This document shows, one piece after another, positions 6,681 to 17,300 of a stretch of 40,671 nt of DNA. Under the pieces are notes generated by a model. The model was given only the letters and a program-made list of their open reading frames with translations. It made no database searches and was not told where the DNA came from. The DNA lies in NCBI GenBank assembly GCA_024407775.1, contig JAKSVV010000003.1, forward strand, positions 1 through 40,671. The letters are read 5' to 3'. The position numbers and the translations under genes are program-made. How positions within the stretch are numbered: the stretch's first letter is position 1; every line of letters begins with the position of its first letter. Source of the stretch: Clostridia bacterium (lineage in GTDB: Bacteria > Bacillota > Clostridia > Lachnospirales > JAKSVV01).

Positions 6681-8219
6681 CTAATTGTTTGAACTTATGC
6701 TTGAACTATTTAATGGTTCATATACATAAAATCCTCCAACTGTTTCTCCTTTTAAAATTTGAAATGTTATATCTTTTTCTATTAAATTATGATAGTTTCC
6801 TCCATCAGGATCTGCAACTTCAATATATCCATTTTCATCAAGACCAAGAAGTACTATGAAGTTACAATCTGCTGTTCTATTAAATATTCCGTATACTCCA
6901 CCTTCTTCTTTTGATCCTGTTACTGCAATTGCTTTCTTTCCTGCTTTTAGAGCTTCATATAATTTAGCTGTATCTTTTCCTATGGCTGTTGCTTTTAATC
7001 CAAACTTAGATACATCTGTCAGCATACCTAGTTTTGATCCACCACTTGTCATATACTCTGCCGTTTGTTCTGCTACTTTATCTGGTTCTGTTAATCTTAC
7101 TAAGTTAGTTGCTACCATAGCTATTGCTGTTGGACCTGCTCCTGTATCTCTTAGTTTATATCTACCGCAAAGAGTATCACCATAGTATTTCATGTTTCTA
7201 TACTCATAAGGAAGTATACCTTGGAAGAATAGTGTATCTGTATCACCATTACCACCTCCAACTTCAGGAGCATGTCTACCTGTCATTTTAAAATATACTC
7301 CTCTAGCATTTGCTGCTCTTTCATTTTCTACTGCATTACTTTGGTTTTGTGGTTTTTCATAGTTATGTAAGAAACAACATGCTGCATCGAATACACTGTT
7401 ATAACTATTCATAGTGTTTTTTAAACCTAAACTGTCATTATACATAACATCACATTGAAGTCCTATATCAGCTATAGAACAACCTCTTTGTTTTGCTCCA
7501 TCATATAGTTCTTCTTTATATGTGTGGTAAGTAAATTGTGCTATTCCGTAACCACCACCACCTGGTCCGTGATGTACGAAATCCTCTCTACTTATTTCAC
7601 CACTATCTACTTTATCGGTATATTCTTGGTTATATTGTTCTTGGTTACGTTGTCTATATGATCCTTGTACGTTATTTGGTCTACATCCTGATTCTGATAG
7701 TAAGTTACCTATGATACCAGAGGCTGCTATTTCTGTATAGCCATGAGCTAATAAATAATCCCAAACATATTGAACATATTCTGTTATAACAACAGACATG
7801 TTTTCACCACCCATATCCGTTCCTGGTGTATATCCTGGGTCTGGTGTTGCTCCTCCGCCACCACCATCATATTCTCTAAACTCACTAGCATAGTGAGCAG
7901 TATGTATTTCATTATTAACTAAATAATAAATATTTAATACGTTAGCTTCTTCTACTTTACCTAGTACGTAATCTAAGTCTACATACATTATAAATCTATC
8001 TTTATAATCTAATATTGCATTGTAAATTAAATCTTCATTACTTTCATCTTCAATGTAATACATCTTTTTAATGTAGTCATTAAATACTATCTTATCAGGT
8101 ATAGTAATATGTTCTGAGGCATATGAAACTTCTAATATGTTAATAAACATAAAAGTAGTTGCTAAAAATAATACTATTAACCTTTTTGATATGTTTAGTA
8201 ATATATTTTTATGTTTCAT
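6681..8219 (-). CDS. Secreted phage-tail-lysozyme-like protein with an inactive C39-like domain
   Basis: The 512-residue protein starts at ATG 8219. AAGGAGG is 8-9 bases upstream, and an in-frame GTG at 8228 falls inside that site and is rejected. A signal peptide ends near YAS (about 35). Residues about 145-300 resemble phage tail lysozyme: ASGIIGNLLSESG, with the likely catalytic Glu near 175, and GYGIAQFTY. Residues about 335-500 resemble a peptidase C39-like domain. However, the Cys position reads GAGPT instead of GCGPS/T, and the His position reads CNFIVLLG instead of GHFIVLLG, so peptidase activity is not expected. The protein would cut peptidoglycan glycan strands for the secretion apparatus, the VirB1 role. 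It is in the T4SS operon after the 158-aa gene. Confidence 0.82.
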   Translation of the reverse strand: MKHKNILLNISKRLIVLFLATTFMFINILEVSYASEHITIPDKIVFNDYIKKMYYIEDESNEDLIYNAILDYKDRFIMYVDLDYVLGKVEEANVLNIYYLVNNEIHTAHYASEFREYDGGGGGATPDPGYTPGTDMGGENMSVVITEYVQYVWDYLLAHGYTEIAASGIIGNLLSESGCRPNNVQGSYRQRNQEQYNQEYTDKVDSGEISREDFVHHGPGGGGYGIAQFTYHTYKEELYDGAKQRGCSIADIGLQCDVMYNDSLGLKNTMNSYNSVFDAACCFLHNYEKPQNQSNAVENERAANARGVYFKMTGRHAPEVGGGNGDTDTLFFQGILPYEYRNMKYYGDTLCGRYKLRDTGAGPTAIAMVATNLVRLTEPDKVAEQTAEYMTSGGSKLGMLTDVSKFGLKATAIGKDTAKLYEALKAGKKAIAVTGSKEEGGVYGIFNRTADCNFIVLLGLDENGYIEVADPDGGNYHNLIEKDITFQILKGETVGGFYVYEPLNSSSISSNN

Positions 8220-8269
8220 AATTTTCACCTCCTTATATAATTAGTATTTTTATTTTTATTTTTTGTTTT

Positions 8270-8746
8270 TTATTTTATAACTTTATTAGTTGGTTTCTTA
8301 CCTGTATAGTTTTCATTCTTATGAGTATAATTTACTTTCATACCTTCATTAGATTTTGTGATTGTAAAATATTCTTTATCATTACTTGCTACATCAAATG
8401 TCAATGAAAGAGCTGTTTCATTAAATTTTATATTAGTAATCCACCATTCTTGAATTTGTGTACCACTATTTTGTACTACGTTTGTTAAATAATCTTGAAA
8501 ATCTAATGCTCCTTTAGTATCTGTAAAGTATGGCATTATTTTATCAAAATCATATATTACTACACCATAATGATAATATGCATCTCCACCATCTATTTGT
8601 TCACTTGGAGTTTCAAATTTTGTTCTTGTTATTTTATTTTTATTTATTCTTATATTAGTCATTATTATTAATCCTATGATTACTAATATGATTAATACTA
8701 CTTTAAATATTGTTCTTTTTTCTATAAATACTCCAAATATATACAT
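8270..8746 (-). CDS. Small single-helix anchored protein in the T4SS operon
   Basis: This 158-residue protein is of unknown function. Residues about 14-31 (FKVVLIILVIIGLIIMT) form one membrane helix. The remaining 125 residues are polar and likely outside the membrane, with a lysine-rich end. I see no catalytic motif. The layout is like the 179-aa protein at the operon end, but sequence similarity between them is not convincing. The ATG has AAGGAG at good spacing. It sits between the two wall-degrading proteins, so a structural or assembly role in the apparatus is the natural guess. Confidence 0.6.
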   Translation of the reverse strand: MYIFGVFIEKRTIFKVVLIILVIIGLIIMTNIRINKNKITRTKFETPSEQIDGGDAYYHYGVVIYDFDKIMPYFTDTKGALDFQDYLTNVVQNSGTQIQEWWITNIKFNETALSLTFDVASNDKEYFTITKSNEGMKVNYTHKNENYTGKKPTNKVIK

Positions 8747-8833
8747 TAGTATTTCTCCTTAAGATTATTTAATATAAATTTATTTTTTCATTTAAATTTT
8801 ATTTTTTCATTTAAATTTTTTTGTTTTTTATTT

Positions 8834-11800
8834 TTATGATATTACCCAGAATGTTGCTTCTTCATTTCCTCTTTTTGTTGATGCATTAGCCATAATTGTA
8901 TCAATATCATATGTTTGTCCTGTTATTTTATATGTTCTATTTTTTGATCCTGGGTCATTTATTCTTACATTACCGTGTTCATCGATACCTGTAAGTAAGA
9001 TAAAGTGTCCACCACTTGTGAATAATCCAGGTCCACATATTTCTATGACTGGATATCCTGCTGATAAGGCGGCTACTACTGAATCTTTATCTGTTCTCAA
9101 TATTGGTGTTGCTGTTAATCCGTAGTGTGCTGCTCCTTGTGGAATTAAGTCCCAAGAAGATCCCTGTCCTACTCCATTTTTATCTATCTCGTAGTAACCA
9201 TTATCAGCAGACCATAATGCTACTTCTGGTGGTTCTACTGTTATTGATGTCATACCAGATACACACATTGCAAGACATGATGGTCCACATCCTGCTCTTG
9301 CTACTGTTGATATTGAGTATAGATCATTTGGATAATTAAATTGATAATAATATGGAAGATCAATATATCCTGGTGTGTAATTTCTTTCTCCTGGATCTTG
9401 ATATTCATGTCCACCACCAGCTCCTGGGTGATTACCTATTGATCCTGGTGAATCATCATAATTATATTCTTCTGTTAATAATTCTGTTTGTCCATAGAAA
9501 TCTTCTAGATATGTTTTTGTATCTAGTTGCATATTTGTATTTGTTTCCCATGGTTCAACTTCTGCTGTTACTTTACCCCAGTTAGTAAAACTTATTTGTG
9601 ATACTTTTTGATATTCATAACCTGCTGATTGACCTGCTACAAAAACTTCTCTTTGTTCCCAATGAGAACTATTTCTTGCTTCAGCTAACATTTCATCAAC
9701 ATTAGTTACTCTTTCTTCTTCTTTTTCATATTCGTAGTCAGCACTATTTAATACTGATCTAACTTTAACTGGTTTTAAGCTTGATTGTTTTATTAAAGAT
9801 TTTATTTCTGATTTAACTTCTGTTGTGCAGCTTCCATCCATATTTGTTCCTGATGGTTGCCATGGTCCATAAGTTACTGTTCCTTGACCTGATCCTGCTC
9901 CTCCAGCTTTCTTTGTTTCTATTACTGTTACTTCTTCAGTATAAGCATCAGATAATATTTTTTTATCTGGAACTTTTGCATAAGCTATATAATATTCTTC
10001 ATCTACATCTTTGAAGATATTATGGTTATGTGGATCGTATGGTCTATTTTCGTTATCAAGTGCTATGAACATATTTAAGAAGTTTTGATAACTTTCTACA
10101 TATGCTGCATAACTTTGTGATTGGTTTGGATGATGTCCAAGTTCTTCAGCCAATCTATCTATTTCTTCTTGTATTTCTTGTGCTGCTATTGGGTCTTCTA
10201 CATGTTGTAATTGTTCCTTTAGCATATTTCTTTTTGTTGTCCATATTTGAACTTGTTGTACTATTGAGAAGTCTAATGAACATTCAGGATTTTCTGTATA
10301 ATTTTTTATCTTCTTATCGAAGTTAGTATCATAAATATATCTACCTTCTTCATTAAAATATTCTTCATCATATAGTTCATAATTATAGAATGTTTTACCT
10401 GCAACTTTACTTGAGTATGTTGCATATTCAAATATAGGTATATGATATGCCAATGATTTTTTAATTTTCTTTCTTACATCTGCATTTTCAAATATGTTGT
10501 TTAAACTTCCATCATTATTAATACCATCAAGAGTTACTTCATGGTGAACAAGTTCTAGTCTTGCTCTAAATGGAAATTCAACATAAGCTAGGTCTATACC
10601 TCTATCACTTTCTGTTACGAATTCACTGTCTTCAAATTTTGGATCTTCAAGCCATTGATTGATTTCAGTTGTTGTAGTTCCTGTGATAGTTTTTGTATAC
10701 TTCATAGTTCTTTCCATAATAGTATGATAGTATGTAAGTTCTTTCATTACTTCACCAGTACTTACTCCATATCTATCTCTAAAATATGCTTCAACTTTAT
10801 TTTCTACTGGCTTACCATCTGGGTGAACTTTTGCTTCCTTAGATGAGTTAACAAATTGTTTATCAATTTTTTCTTTATATTTTAGATTCATCTCTTCATA
10901 ACGTTTAACCGCATCTGTTAGAGAATTATATTCTTCTTCTAATTCATTAAATTCTTCTAGTTTTCTTCTACGTTCCATTTCTGTCCAGTGATCAGTATCT
11001 TTATACTGTTCCCATTCATCTTTGGCTGCGAAGTATCTTTCGTCTAGTGAACCATCATAGTCATAATTAGGTTCCCAGTCTGTATAATTTCGTGCATAAC
11101 TAATTTGTTCTAGTAAGTTTAAAAGAACACCTTCGTCACTCAGTATTTGATAACCTGCTTCTTTATCGTATGATGCCATAGTAGCATTATCTTCACCAAA
11201 TACTTCAGTTTGACTTTCTAGGATATCTCTTTTTAATTTTCTAAAGTCACTATCAAGTGTCATAGCAGAATATGCTGCAGCTAGAGTTAATTCTTTTTTA
11301 ATCCAGTCTTTATAACTTTCTTTTCTGTGTTGGAATTCTCTTTCATTAGTCATGTCTTGTGTTTGAAGATTTTCTCTATACTTATTTTCATCACCATTAT
11401 TATCTTCATCATCAAATGCAAAAGCCATAAGAGCTATAATAACAATGACTGCAAATATTGTAAATGAGATAACTGGGTGTGAAATAATTAATTTAATTAC
11501 TGCATCTCCAACTTTTTTAATTATTTTTCTTATTAATTTATTTTTTCCTTGATTAGAATTCATTTTATTTTTAGAAACTTTATCAAGGATTTTATTTTTA
11601 GATCCATCAGTTGTTTTTACTGAAGCTGCTTCACCTTGTGCTGATTCTTCTTCATAATCACTTTCTGTATCTGCTTCAATAGTATCAGGTGTTCCTCCTT
11701 CGATAGCTGTGGCCATTTCTGCTGCTCTTTCATCTTGTTCAGCAGGATCTTCTTCACCACCATAGATTGTGTTACCACTAGATCCATCTGGATTTAAATT

Positions 11801-11908
11801 TTGAGGAATTGTTTTTCTTTTAATTCCTTGATAACTGCCTGTTCCATTTTTCTTATCTTTTTGTTGTGATCCTTGAGGAACAAATGATTCAGTATGAAAA
11901 TATCCCAT
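8834..11908 (-). CDS. Large anchored T4SS protein with an intact C39-like cysteine peptidase domain
   Basis: The 1024-residue protein starts at ATG 11908, preceded by AAGGAGGT. An in-frame GTG at 11917 overlaps that site and is rejected. Residues 1-138 are polar and cytoplasmic (acidic, Gly/Ser/Gln-rich), and 139-165 form one membrane helix (SHPVISFTIFAVIVIIALMA). Residues 170 to about 830 are a long extracytoplasmic region with charged helical stretches. The last 150 residues are a C39-like peptidase: AGCGPSCLAM (Cys near 878), GGHFILLTGIDEHG (His near 965) and INDPGS (Asp). All three catalytic positions are present. The domain may cut peptide cross-links or process a protein substrate. Intact here, it pairs with the degenerate copy in the lysozyme protein two genes downstream. 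Confidence 0.78.
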   Translation of the reverse strand: MGYFHTESFVPQGSQQKDKKNGTGSYQGIKRKTIPQNLNPDGSSGNTIYGGEEDPAEQDERAAEMATAIEGGTPDTIEADTESDYEEESAQGEAASVKTTDGSKNKILDKVSKNKMNSNQGKNKLIRKIIKKVGDAVIKLIISHPVISFTIFAVIVIIALMAFAFDDEDNNGDENKYRENLQTQDMTNEREFQHRKESYKDWIKKELTLAAAYSAMTLDSDFRKLKRDILESQTEVFGEDNATMASYDKEAGYQILSDEGVLLNLLEQISYARNYTDWEPNYDYDGSLDERYFAAKDEWEQYKDTDHWTEMERRRKLEEFNELEEEYNSLTDAVKRYEEMNLKYKEKIDKQFVNSSKEAKVHPDGKPVENKVEAYFRDRYGVSTGEVMKELTYYHTIMERTMKYTKTITGTTTTEINQWLEDPKFEDSEFVTESDRGIDLAYVEFPFRARLELVHHEVTLDGINNDGSLNNIFENADVRKKIKKSLAYHIPIFEYATYSSKVAGKTFYNYELYDEEYFNEEGRYIYDTNFDKKIKNYTENPECSLDFSIVQQVQIWTTKRNMLKEQLQHVEDPIAAQEIQEEIDRLAEELGHHPNQSQSYAAYVESYQNFLNMFIALDNENRPYDPHNHNIFKDVDEEYYIAYAKVPDKKILSDAYTEEVTVIETKKAGGAGSGQGTVTYGPWQPSGTNMDGSCTTEVKSEIKSLIKQSSLKPVKVRSVLNSADYEYEKEEERVTNVDEMLAEARNSSHWEQREVFVAGQSAGYEYQKVSQISFTNWGKVTAEVEPWETNTNMQLDTKTYLEDFYGQTELLTEEYNYDDSPGSIGNHPGAGGGHEYQDPGERNYTPGYIDLPYYYQFNYPNDLYSISTVARAGCGPSCLAMCVSGMTSITVEPPEVALWSADNGYYEIDKNGVGQGSSWDLIPQGAAHYGLTATPILRTDKDSVVAALSAGYPVIEICGPGLFTSGGHFILLTGIDEHGNVRINDPGSKNRTYKITGQTYDIDTIMANASTKRGNEEATFWVIS

Positions 11909-11983
11909 GTTATGCACCTCCTTCCTTAGAAGTTATATTTAAGTAAATTTATTTTTTTATTTTTTTATTTTTTAATTAAAATT

Positions 11984-14230
11984 TTATAGTGGTTTTAATG
12001 GTTTAACTTTATCATATGTTTCATCAGATTCAATGTCCATAAGATCACTTAAACCTTTAATATTAATTTTAACTTTTATACCACCAGTTTCAGAACCATT
12101 AGTACTTGCTAATTGCTTAACCATTGTTTCTGCAATTTTCATTTGTAATGCTTCTAGTGTTTCTTTATTTGATCCATCAAAGAATGATGCATCTAGTACT
12201 TGAAGATTATGAAGTGCTTGTCCTAAATTTTTGATTGTTGCATTTCTTACTGCCATATCTTGTGACATATAATTTTCTGCAAAGTCTTTCATTTCTTTTT
12301 CTGCTAGCACTAAAGTATTATCTAATGTTTCTCTACTTTGTGCTTCATTTATCATTTCATCATTATCGCCTTCAAGTGTATTAATTAAATTAGATGCTGC
12401 TTCCGCTTCTTCTTCAGCATATGTTTGAGCTCTTAAATCTGCTTGTAGTTCACTTAAACTTCTTGCATCTTCTATTGGTGCTCCACCATAAGTTTCAGCA
12501 GCTTGTTGAACGTTACGATTATTTATACCTTCAACAATGTTATCTCTCATTTGTGAAATTTTTGTTTTCTTAGTTTTCTTTGCTACTTTATATCTATTAA
12601 TAGCATCAAAAATTCCACCTGTTTTTTCATCTATTTCTTTTCCTGCATCTATTGCATCTAAATATTCTTGTGCTTCAACTTGTTCGTCTTCATCAGACAT
12701 ATGATCTATTTGTGCTTGTATTCTATCTTTATCTTGTCTTAATTGTTTATCTGATTTACCTGGTGAGAATACTACTTGATTAAATCTTCCTCTACCTATT
12801 TGACTTAAATTATATACTCCTCTTGTAAATCCTTTTTGATGTTTTGGGTCAACTTTTGTTGCAAGTCCTCCAGCAAAATCTAATAAACTCTTTCCTTTAT
12901 TTTTAACTTTGTTACCCCATCCAAATACTCTTCCAACAATACTTGTTGCTGTACCTTCTTCATCGATACCTGCACCTGCTAGGAAGAATCCTTGTAATGA
13001 ATCTTTGACAAACTTAGCTAATTGAATTGATACTGTTGCTAATATCATACCGTAGATTGGATTTTCATCTTCGAATGAGAGTAATAATACTATTGTGAAT
13101 CCAACAGCATAACAGAATTGTGTTGCTATGTTTGTTAATAGTTCACCAAACCATAATGGGAAACTCTTAAATTTCTTACTTATTGCCCACGCTGCTATTA
13201 CTACTGGAGCTGATACAACAAGAATATCAATCATTAAATGTCTTACATAGAATGTTAAGAAGATATTCCACTTTGTTGTTATCCAGTAACAATCTGCTAT
13301 GGCTCCTAATACTCCTGGGAAGTCTATATCAATTTCAAATTTATTGTTATCAATATCAACTGGTACTACAGCCGTCATATAGTTAAATAAATAAATTAAT
13401 AACTTAACTATATATGGTACTGTAAGTAGTAATAATACTGCCCAGAATATTCTAAACCACGATTCTTTTACTTCAACTAATTTCTTTTCGTTACCTGCAT
13501 ATAGTACATATTCTATTGCTGTTTTAACGAATACAAATACGAGCATTAAGAATGCAATTGATACGAAACAGTTATAACCTGTCATAAGTCTTGACCATTC
13601 AACCCCAGTTTCATCGAATGGTTTATTCATTGAAACCGATCCGTCCGGGGCATATACATCATAGATGGCACCTATGTAGTCACAACCTTCTGTTGTCATA
13701 TCAATGTTCTTCATAAGAAGTTCTATAATACCGCTAACTATTGCATTGTATGCATTAATTAGCATTTCTATTAAATCTAATAATAAACTTTGTCCTGCTA
13801 TTCTATCATCATTATGATAGAATGTTTCTTCAATTTCAGCTTTACTTGTTTCTATTACTTCATAACTCTTATCAAGATATTCTATTACTATTCCAATAAG
13901 AGATATCATAATAATAAATATAATTATACCTGCTAAAATATTTTTAAGTGTAATTGCAGTTTTTACTTTTTGCTTTGGATCTGTTCCTCCAAGCATATGT
14001 CTTATACCTGCAAAAACAATTGCTATGAATATTAAAAGTAATAAAACTATTCTACCATAGAAAACTATTGTCGCTATTAAGTTTGTTGCTACACCAGTTT
14101 TATCTTCTAATATTTGATCATAGTAATCTAAGTCAGAAGCAAAGCTTAGTTGGTAAGTGTTAAGCACACTTACTAATGTGATCATTATCAATGTAAATAT
14201 TTTTGTTATTTTATTTTTTAATAAGTGCAC
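11984..14230 (-). CDS. VirB6/TrbL-like channel protein, short paralogue without ectodomain
   Basis: The 748-residue protein starts at GTG 14230, with GGGGTGAGG immediately upstream. A signal-like helix (about 8-30, ending SFAS) is followed by a two-helix hairpin (about 50-115) whose loop is GTDPKQKVK. The VirB6-type polytopic core (about 150-415) follows, with VPYIVKLLIYLFNYMTAVVP, LWFGELLTNIATQFCYAVG and FVKDSLQGF. The tail (415-748) is polar and helical. This is the fourth and smallest of four adjacent paralogues and lacks the large secreted N-terminal domain of the others, so it may represent the basic form. VirB6 proteins form the inner-membrane part of the T4SS channel. Confidence 0.82.
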   Translation of the reverse strand: MHLLKNKITKIFTLIMITLVSVLNTYQLSFASDLDYYDQILEDKTGVATNLIATIVFYGRIVLLLLIFIAIVFAGIRHMLGGTDPKQKVKTAITLKNILAGIIIFIIMISLIGIVIEYLDKSYEVIETSKAEIEETFYHNDDRIAGQSLLLDLIEMLINAYNAIVSGIIELLMKNIDMTTEGCDYIGAIYDVYAPDGSVSMNKPFDETGVEWSRLMTGYNCFVSIAFLMLVFVFVKTAIEYVLYAGNEKKLVEVKESWFRIFWAVLLLLTVPYIVKLLIYLFNYMTAVVPVDIDNNKFEIDIDFPGVLGAIADCYWITTKWNIFLTFYVRHLMIDILVVSAPVVIAAWAISKKFKSFPLWFGELLTNIATQFCYAVGFTIVLLLSFEDENPIYGMILATVSIQLAKFVKDSLQGFFLAGAGIDEEGTATSIVGRVFGWGNKVKNKGKSLLDFAGGLATKVDPKHQKGFTRGVYNLSQIGRGRFNQVVFSPGKSDKQLRQDKDRIQAQIDHMSDEDEQVEAQEYLDAIDAGKEIDEKTGGIFDAINRYKVAKKTKKTKISQMRDNIVEGINNRNVQQAAETYGGAPIEDARSLSELQADLRAQTYAEEEAEAASNLINTLEGDNDEMINEAQSRETLDNTLVLAEKEMKDFAENYMSQDMAVRNATIKNLGQALHNLQVLDASFFDGSNKETLEALQMKIAETMVKQLASTNGSETGGIKVKINIKGLSDLMDIESDETYDKVKPLKPL

Positions 14231-14322
14231 TTACCTCACCCCTTTCTAAAATTATTTTTTAGATTTATGATTTTATTTTTTTGTTTTTTAATTTTTTGTT
14301 TTTGTTTTTTATAAATATTTTT

Positions 14323-17300
14323 TTAATGTGTTGATCCAGGTTTTTTAGGAAGTTCTGTCATGTTATTTTTTATAACACCAGATGCCTTAAAATTATCTTG
14401 ACCTGATTGAGATTTTCCTTTATCAACATGTTTTCTTGCTATAATTTCTTCAGCATGTGCTTCGATATATTCTGCTGTTACTTCAGGATATACTTCTTGA
14501 ATCTTTTCAATGGCTTTATCTAATTCTTGTTTTCTTGATTCACCTTCGAATTTTGCTGATGCAAAATCTGATGATGAAAGATCTACATCAGTTCCGCCTT
14601 GAATAAATTCTGCAGCTGCAATCATTAATTCTTTTGCTATATCAGCTGCTGCATTTTGTTCATTACCATTTTTCTTTGATTCATATTGTACTACTAAATC
14701 ATCAATTGTTTTCTTGTCTGACTTTTTAGTTTCATTTGATTTAGCATTATCTTTATCTTTACCTTTATCTTTTTCTTGTTTTTCTATTTCTTCAAAGGCA
14801 TCATCATTAAAGTCTCCATCATCACCTATGAACATATCTGGAGCTTCGCCAGAATTTTCTGCTGCTACTGCTATAGATGCTACTCCAACATCACTTGGTC
14901 CGCTACTATATCCAGTAATTTGTCTTTGTGTTCCTTTTGGATTATTTTCATTATGAATAATTGTTTCACCTGGAGCCGGTTCTTCTTCACCGTTAAATGG
15001 ATTATGCATTTCTTCACCAAATTCAGTGATTTGTTCATCCATACCAAATCCAGGTCTTGAGTCATCAGCGAATCTCATATCAGTATCATCACCGAATCCC
15101 ATAGTTGTAGATGTTGGGTCGAAGTCTAATGAATGTTTTGCTTCTTCTTTTGTTACATCATACTTATAATCTTTTTCTGCTCTTGTGAAATCTTCAACTG
15201 CACTTTGTCTTATTTCTTGTAATTTTTGAGATAAGTTATCTTTAGTAATTGTTCCTCCTGATTGATTGATAACTTTTTGTTCATAACTTTGTGTTATGTT
15301 ACTCATCTTATCCATAAGATCAGAATCTATGCTTCCTGTTCTTACTTGTTCAAAGTTTGCTACTACTTGAATTAATTCTTTTGCTGCATCAAGTTTTGTT
15401 AAACTTGCTGAACCATCTTTATCAAGTAAGCTCTTAATTTTATCTAATGTATCATTAGCACTTAAATTTGTTCCTGTGACATCAATTTTCTTTCCGCTCT
15501 TAATACTGTCCATTGCAAGTGCTTGCATATTTGTTATATCTGTTACTACTTCTGCTGCATTTACAAATTTTATTCCACTTGCTTCTCTTATGATATCAGC
15601 TTCTTTATTTTGTGCTTCGTTACAAATCTTTTTATAACCAGATGCCCATCTTTGTGCTGCTGACATAGGTCCATAATTTACAGCATTAATTGCTCCTTGA
15701 AGAGCTTTATGTCCTTCAGCTTTTTGTGCTAGTCTTCCTAGCATATTATTTCCTTCACCATATGTTGCATCTGTAGCATATGTATTTTTCAAACCAGTGT
15801 ATGCATCATATCTATTTTGATTATATGCTACATCAGATTTTGCTTCGAAATAATCATTTACTTCGTCATAACCTGTTCCTGTCTTTTTATCAAATGGTGT
15901 TCCATTTTTCATTGCTTCTTCATATGCTTCTTTATATTCATTTACATCTTCATCACTAAGCCATGGTTTCATATTTGCATTAGCATCTCTTAATTTATCT
16001 TTTGATTTACTTAGTTCTTCCGCTGCTACTTTTGCTCTATTGTCATACATCTCTCTCTTTGTTCTCATATTTAATGGTTGTCCTGAAAGTAATGCTCCAA
16101 CGTTATGAACATTTCTTCCTGTTTTTGATACACCATCTTTGTCAAAGAATCTAGATGCTTTTATTAATGTTTTACCTGTTCCATTAACAGCTCTTTTTGC
16201 TGTTCCTTTTGCTTTTTTCATTCCTCCAATAATTCTATTCGCAATTTGATCTGCGTTTGGAGCTCCGCTCCAACGCTGAGCAAATCCTTGAAGAGATTTA
16301 CTAAAGAATTGTGCAAATCTAGGTAATAGAGTAATTGATATTAATACCATGAATGGTGATTGACCATCAAATGTTATTAATATTACTACTAACATTACTA
16401 ATGCATAACAGAACTGAATTGATACTTGTGCTAGAAGTTCTCCTATCCACATTTGGTATCCTCTAAATTTATCTGATATACATTTTACTGATAATACTAC
16501 TGGCGATGCTAGTAGTAAAACTCCCAGCATAATTTTTCTTACAAAGAATGTTATAAATATTCTTAATTTAATTAATGCAAAGTCTAAGTTACAAATCGAT
16601 CCTACGAAACCACTATCATCTGCACTAAATTCAAATGTTGCTTCTGTTCCGTTGATTGGTAACATTGCTGTTAAGTAATTAAATAATAAGAATAATAATC
16701 TTATTGCATAAGGTGCTACTACTACACCTAAAATTGTGAATGCGAAATTTTTAATTTGTTCTTTTGTTCTTGCTATCTTTTCATAGTTACCTGCATTTAA
16801 GATATAATCTCCTGCAAGTTTTACTACACCCATAGATAGAAGACAAATTGCTAGAACTGATAATAGTCTGTAACCAACCATTAATGTACTCCATTCAGTT
16901 GCACTAAATGGTAATAGGCTACTAACTTCTCCTGTTATATCATCATATACACCATAGATAAGATTCATAACATTTACTGATCTTCCTGGTTCTATTGATA
17001 ATCTTAATAATTCATCAACAAGCCAATTAGATAATTGTGCTACTAATCTTACTAGTTTACCTATTAAGTTAACAAGCCATCCTGTTTGGAATCTTGTCTT
17101 TGTTGTATAGAATGTTGGTCCTTGATATGTATCTGCAATATTTCCTAGTGCTACGAATGATTGTTCTGAGAATGCTAAAATTACTCCGAACATTGGTATA
17201 GCTACCGAGAATATAATTGCACCTGTTAAAATATTTTTTATTCTTGTTTTTATTAATACTCTCTTATCAACATCTGTTGCTGATTGAATTGATAAGATTG

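Noticed and set aside
9103-10846. Leucine-rich plus-strand frames opposite the T4SS genes
   Set aside because: They lie antisense to long minus-strand genes with clear domains, have no ribosome binding sites, and their Leu-rich composition is what the opposite strand of Asn/Lys/Glu-rich coding sequence gives.
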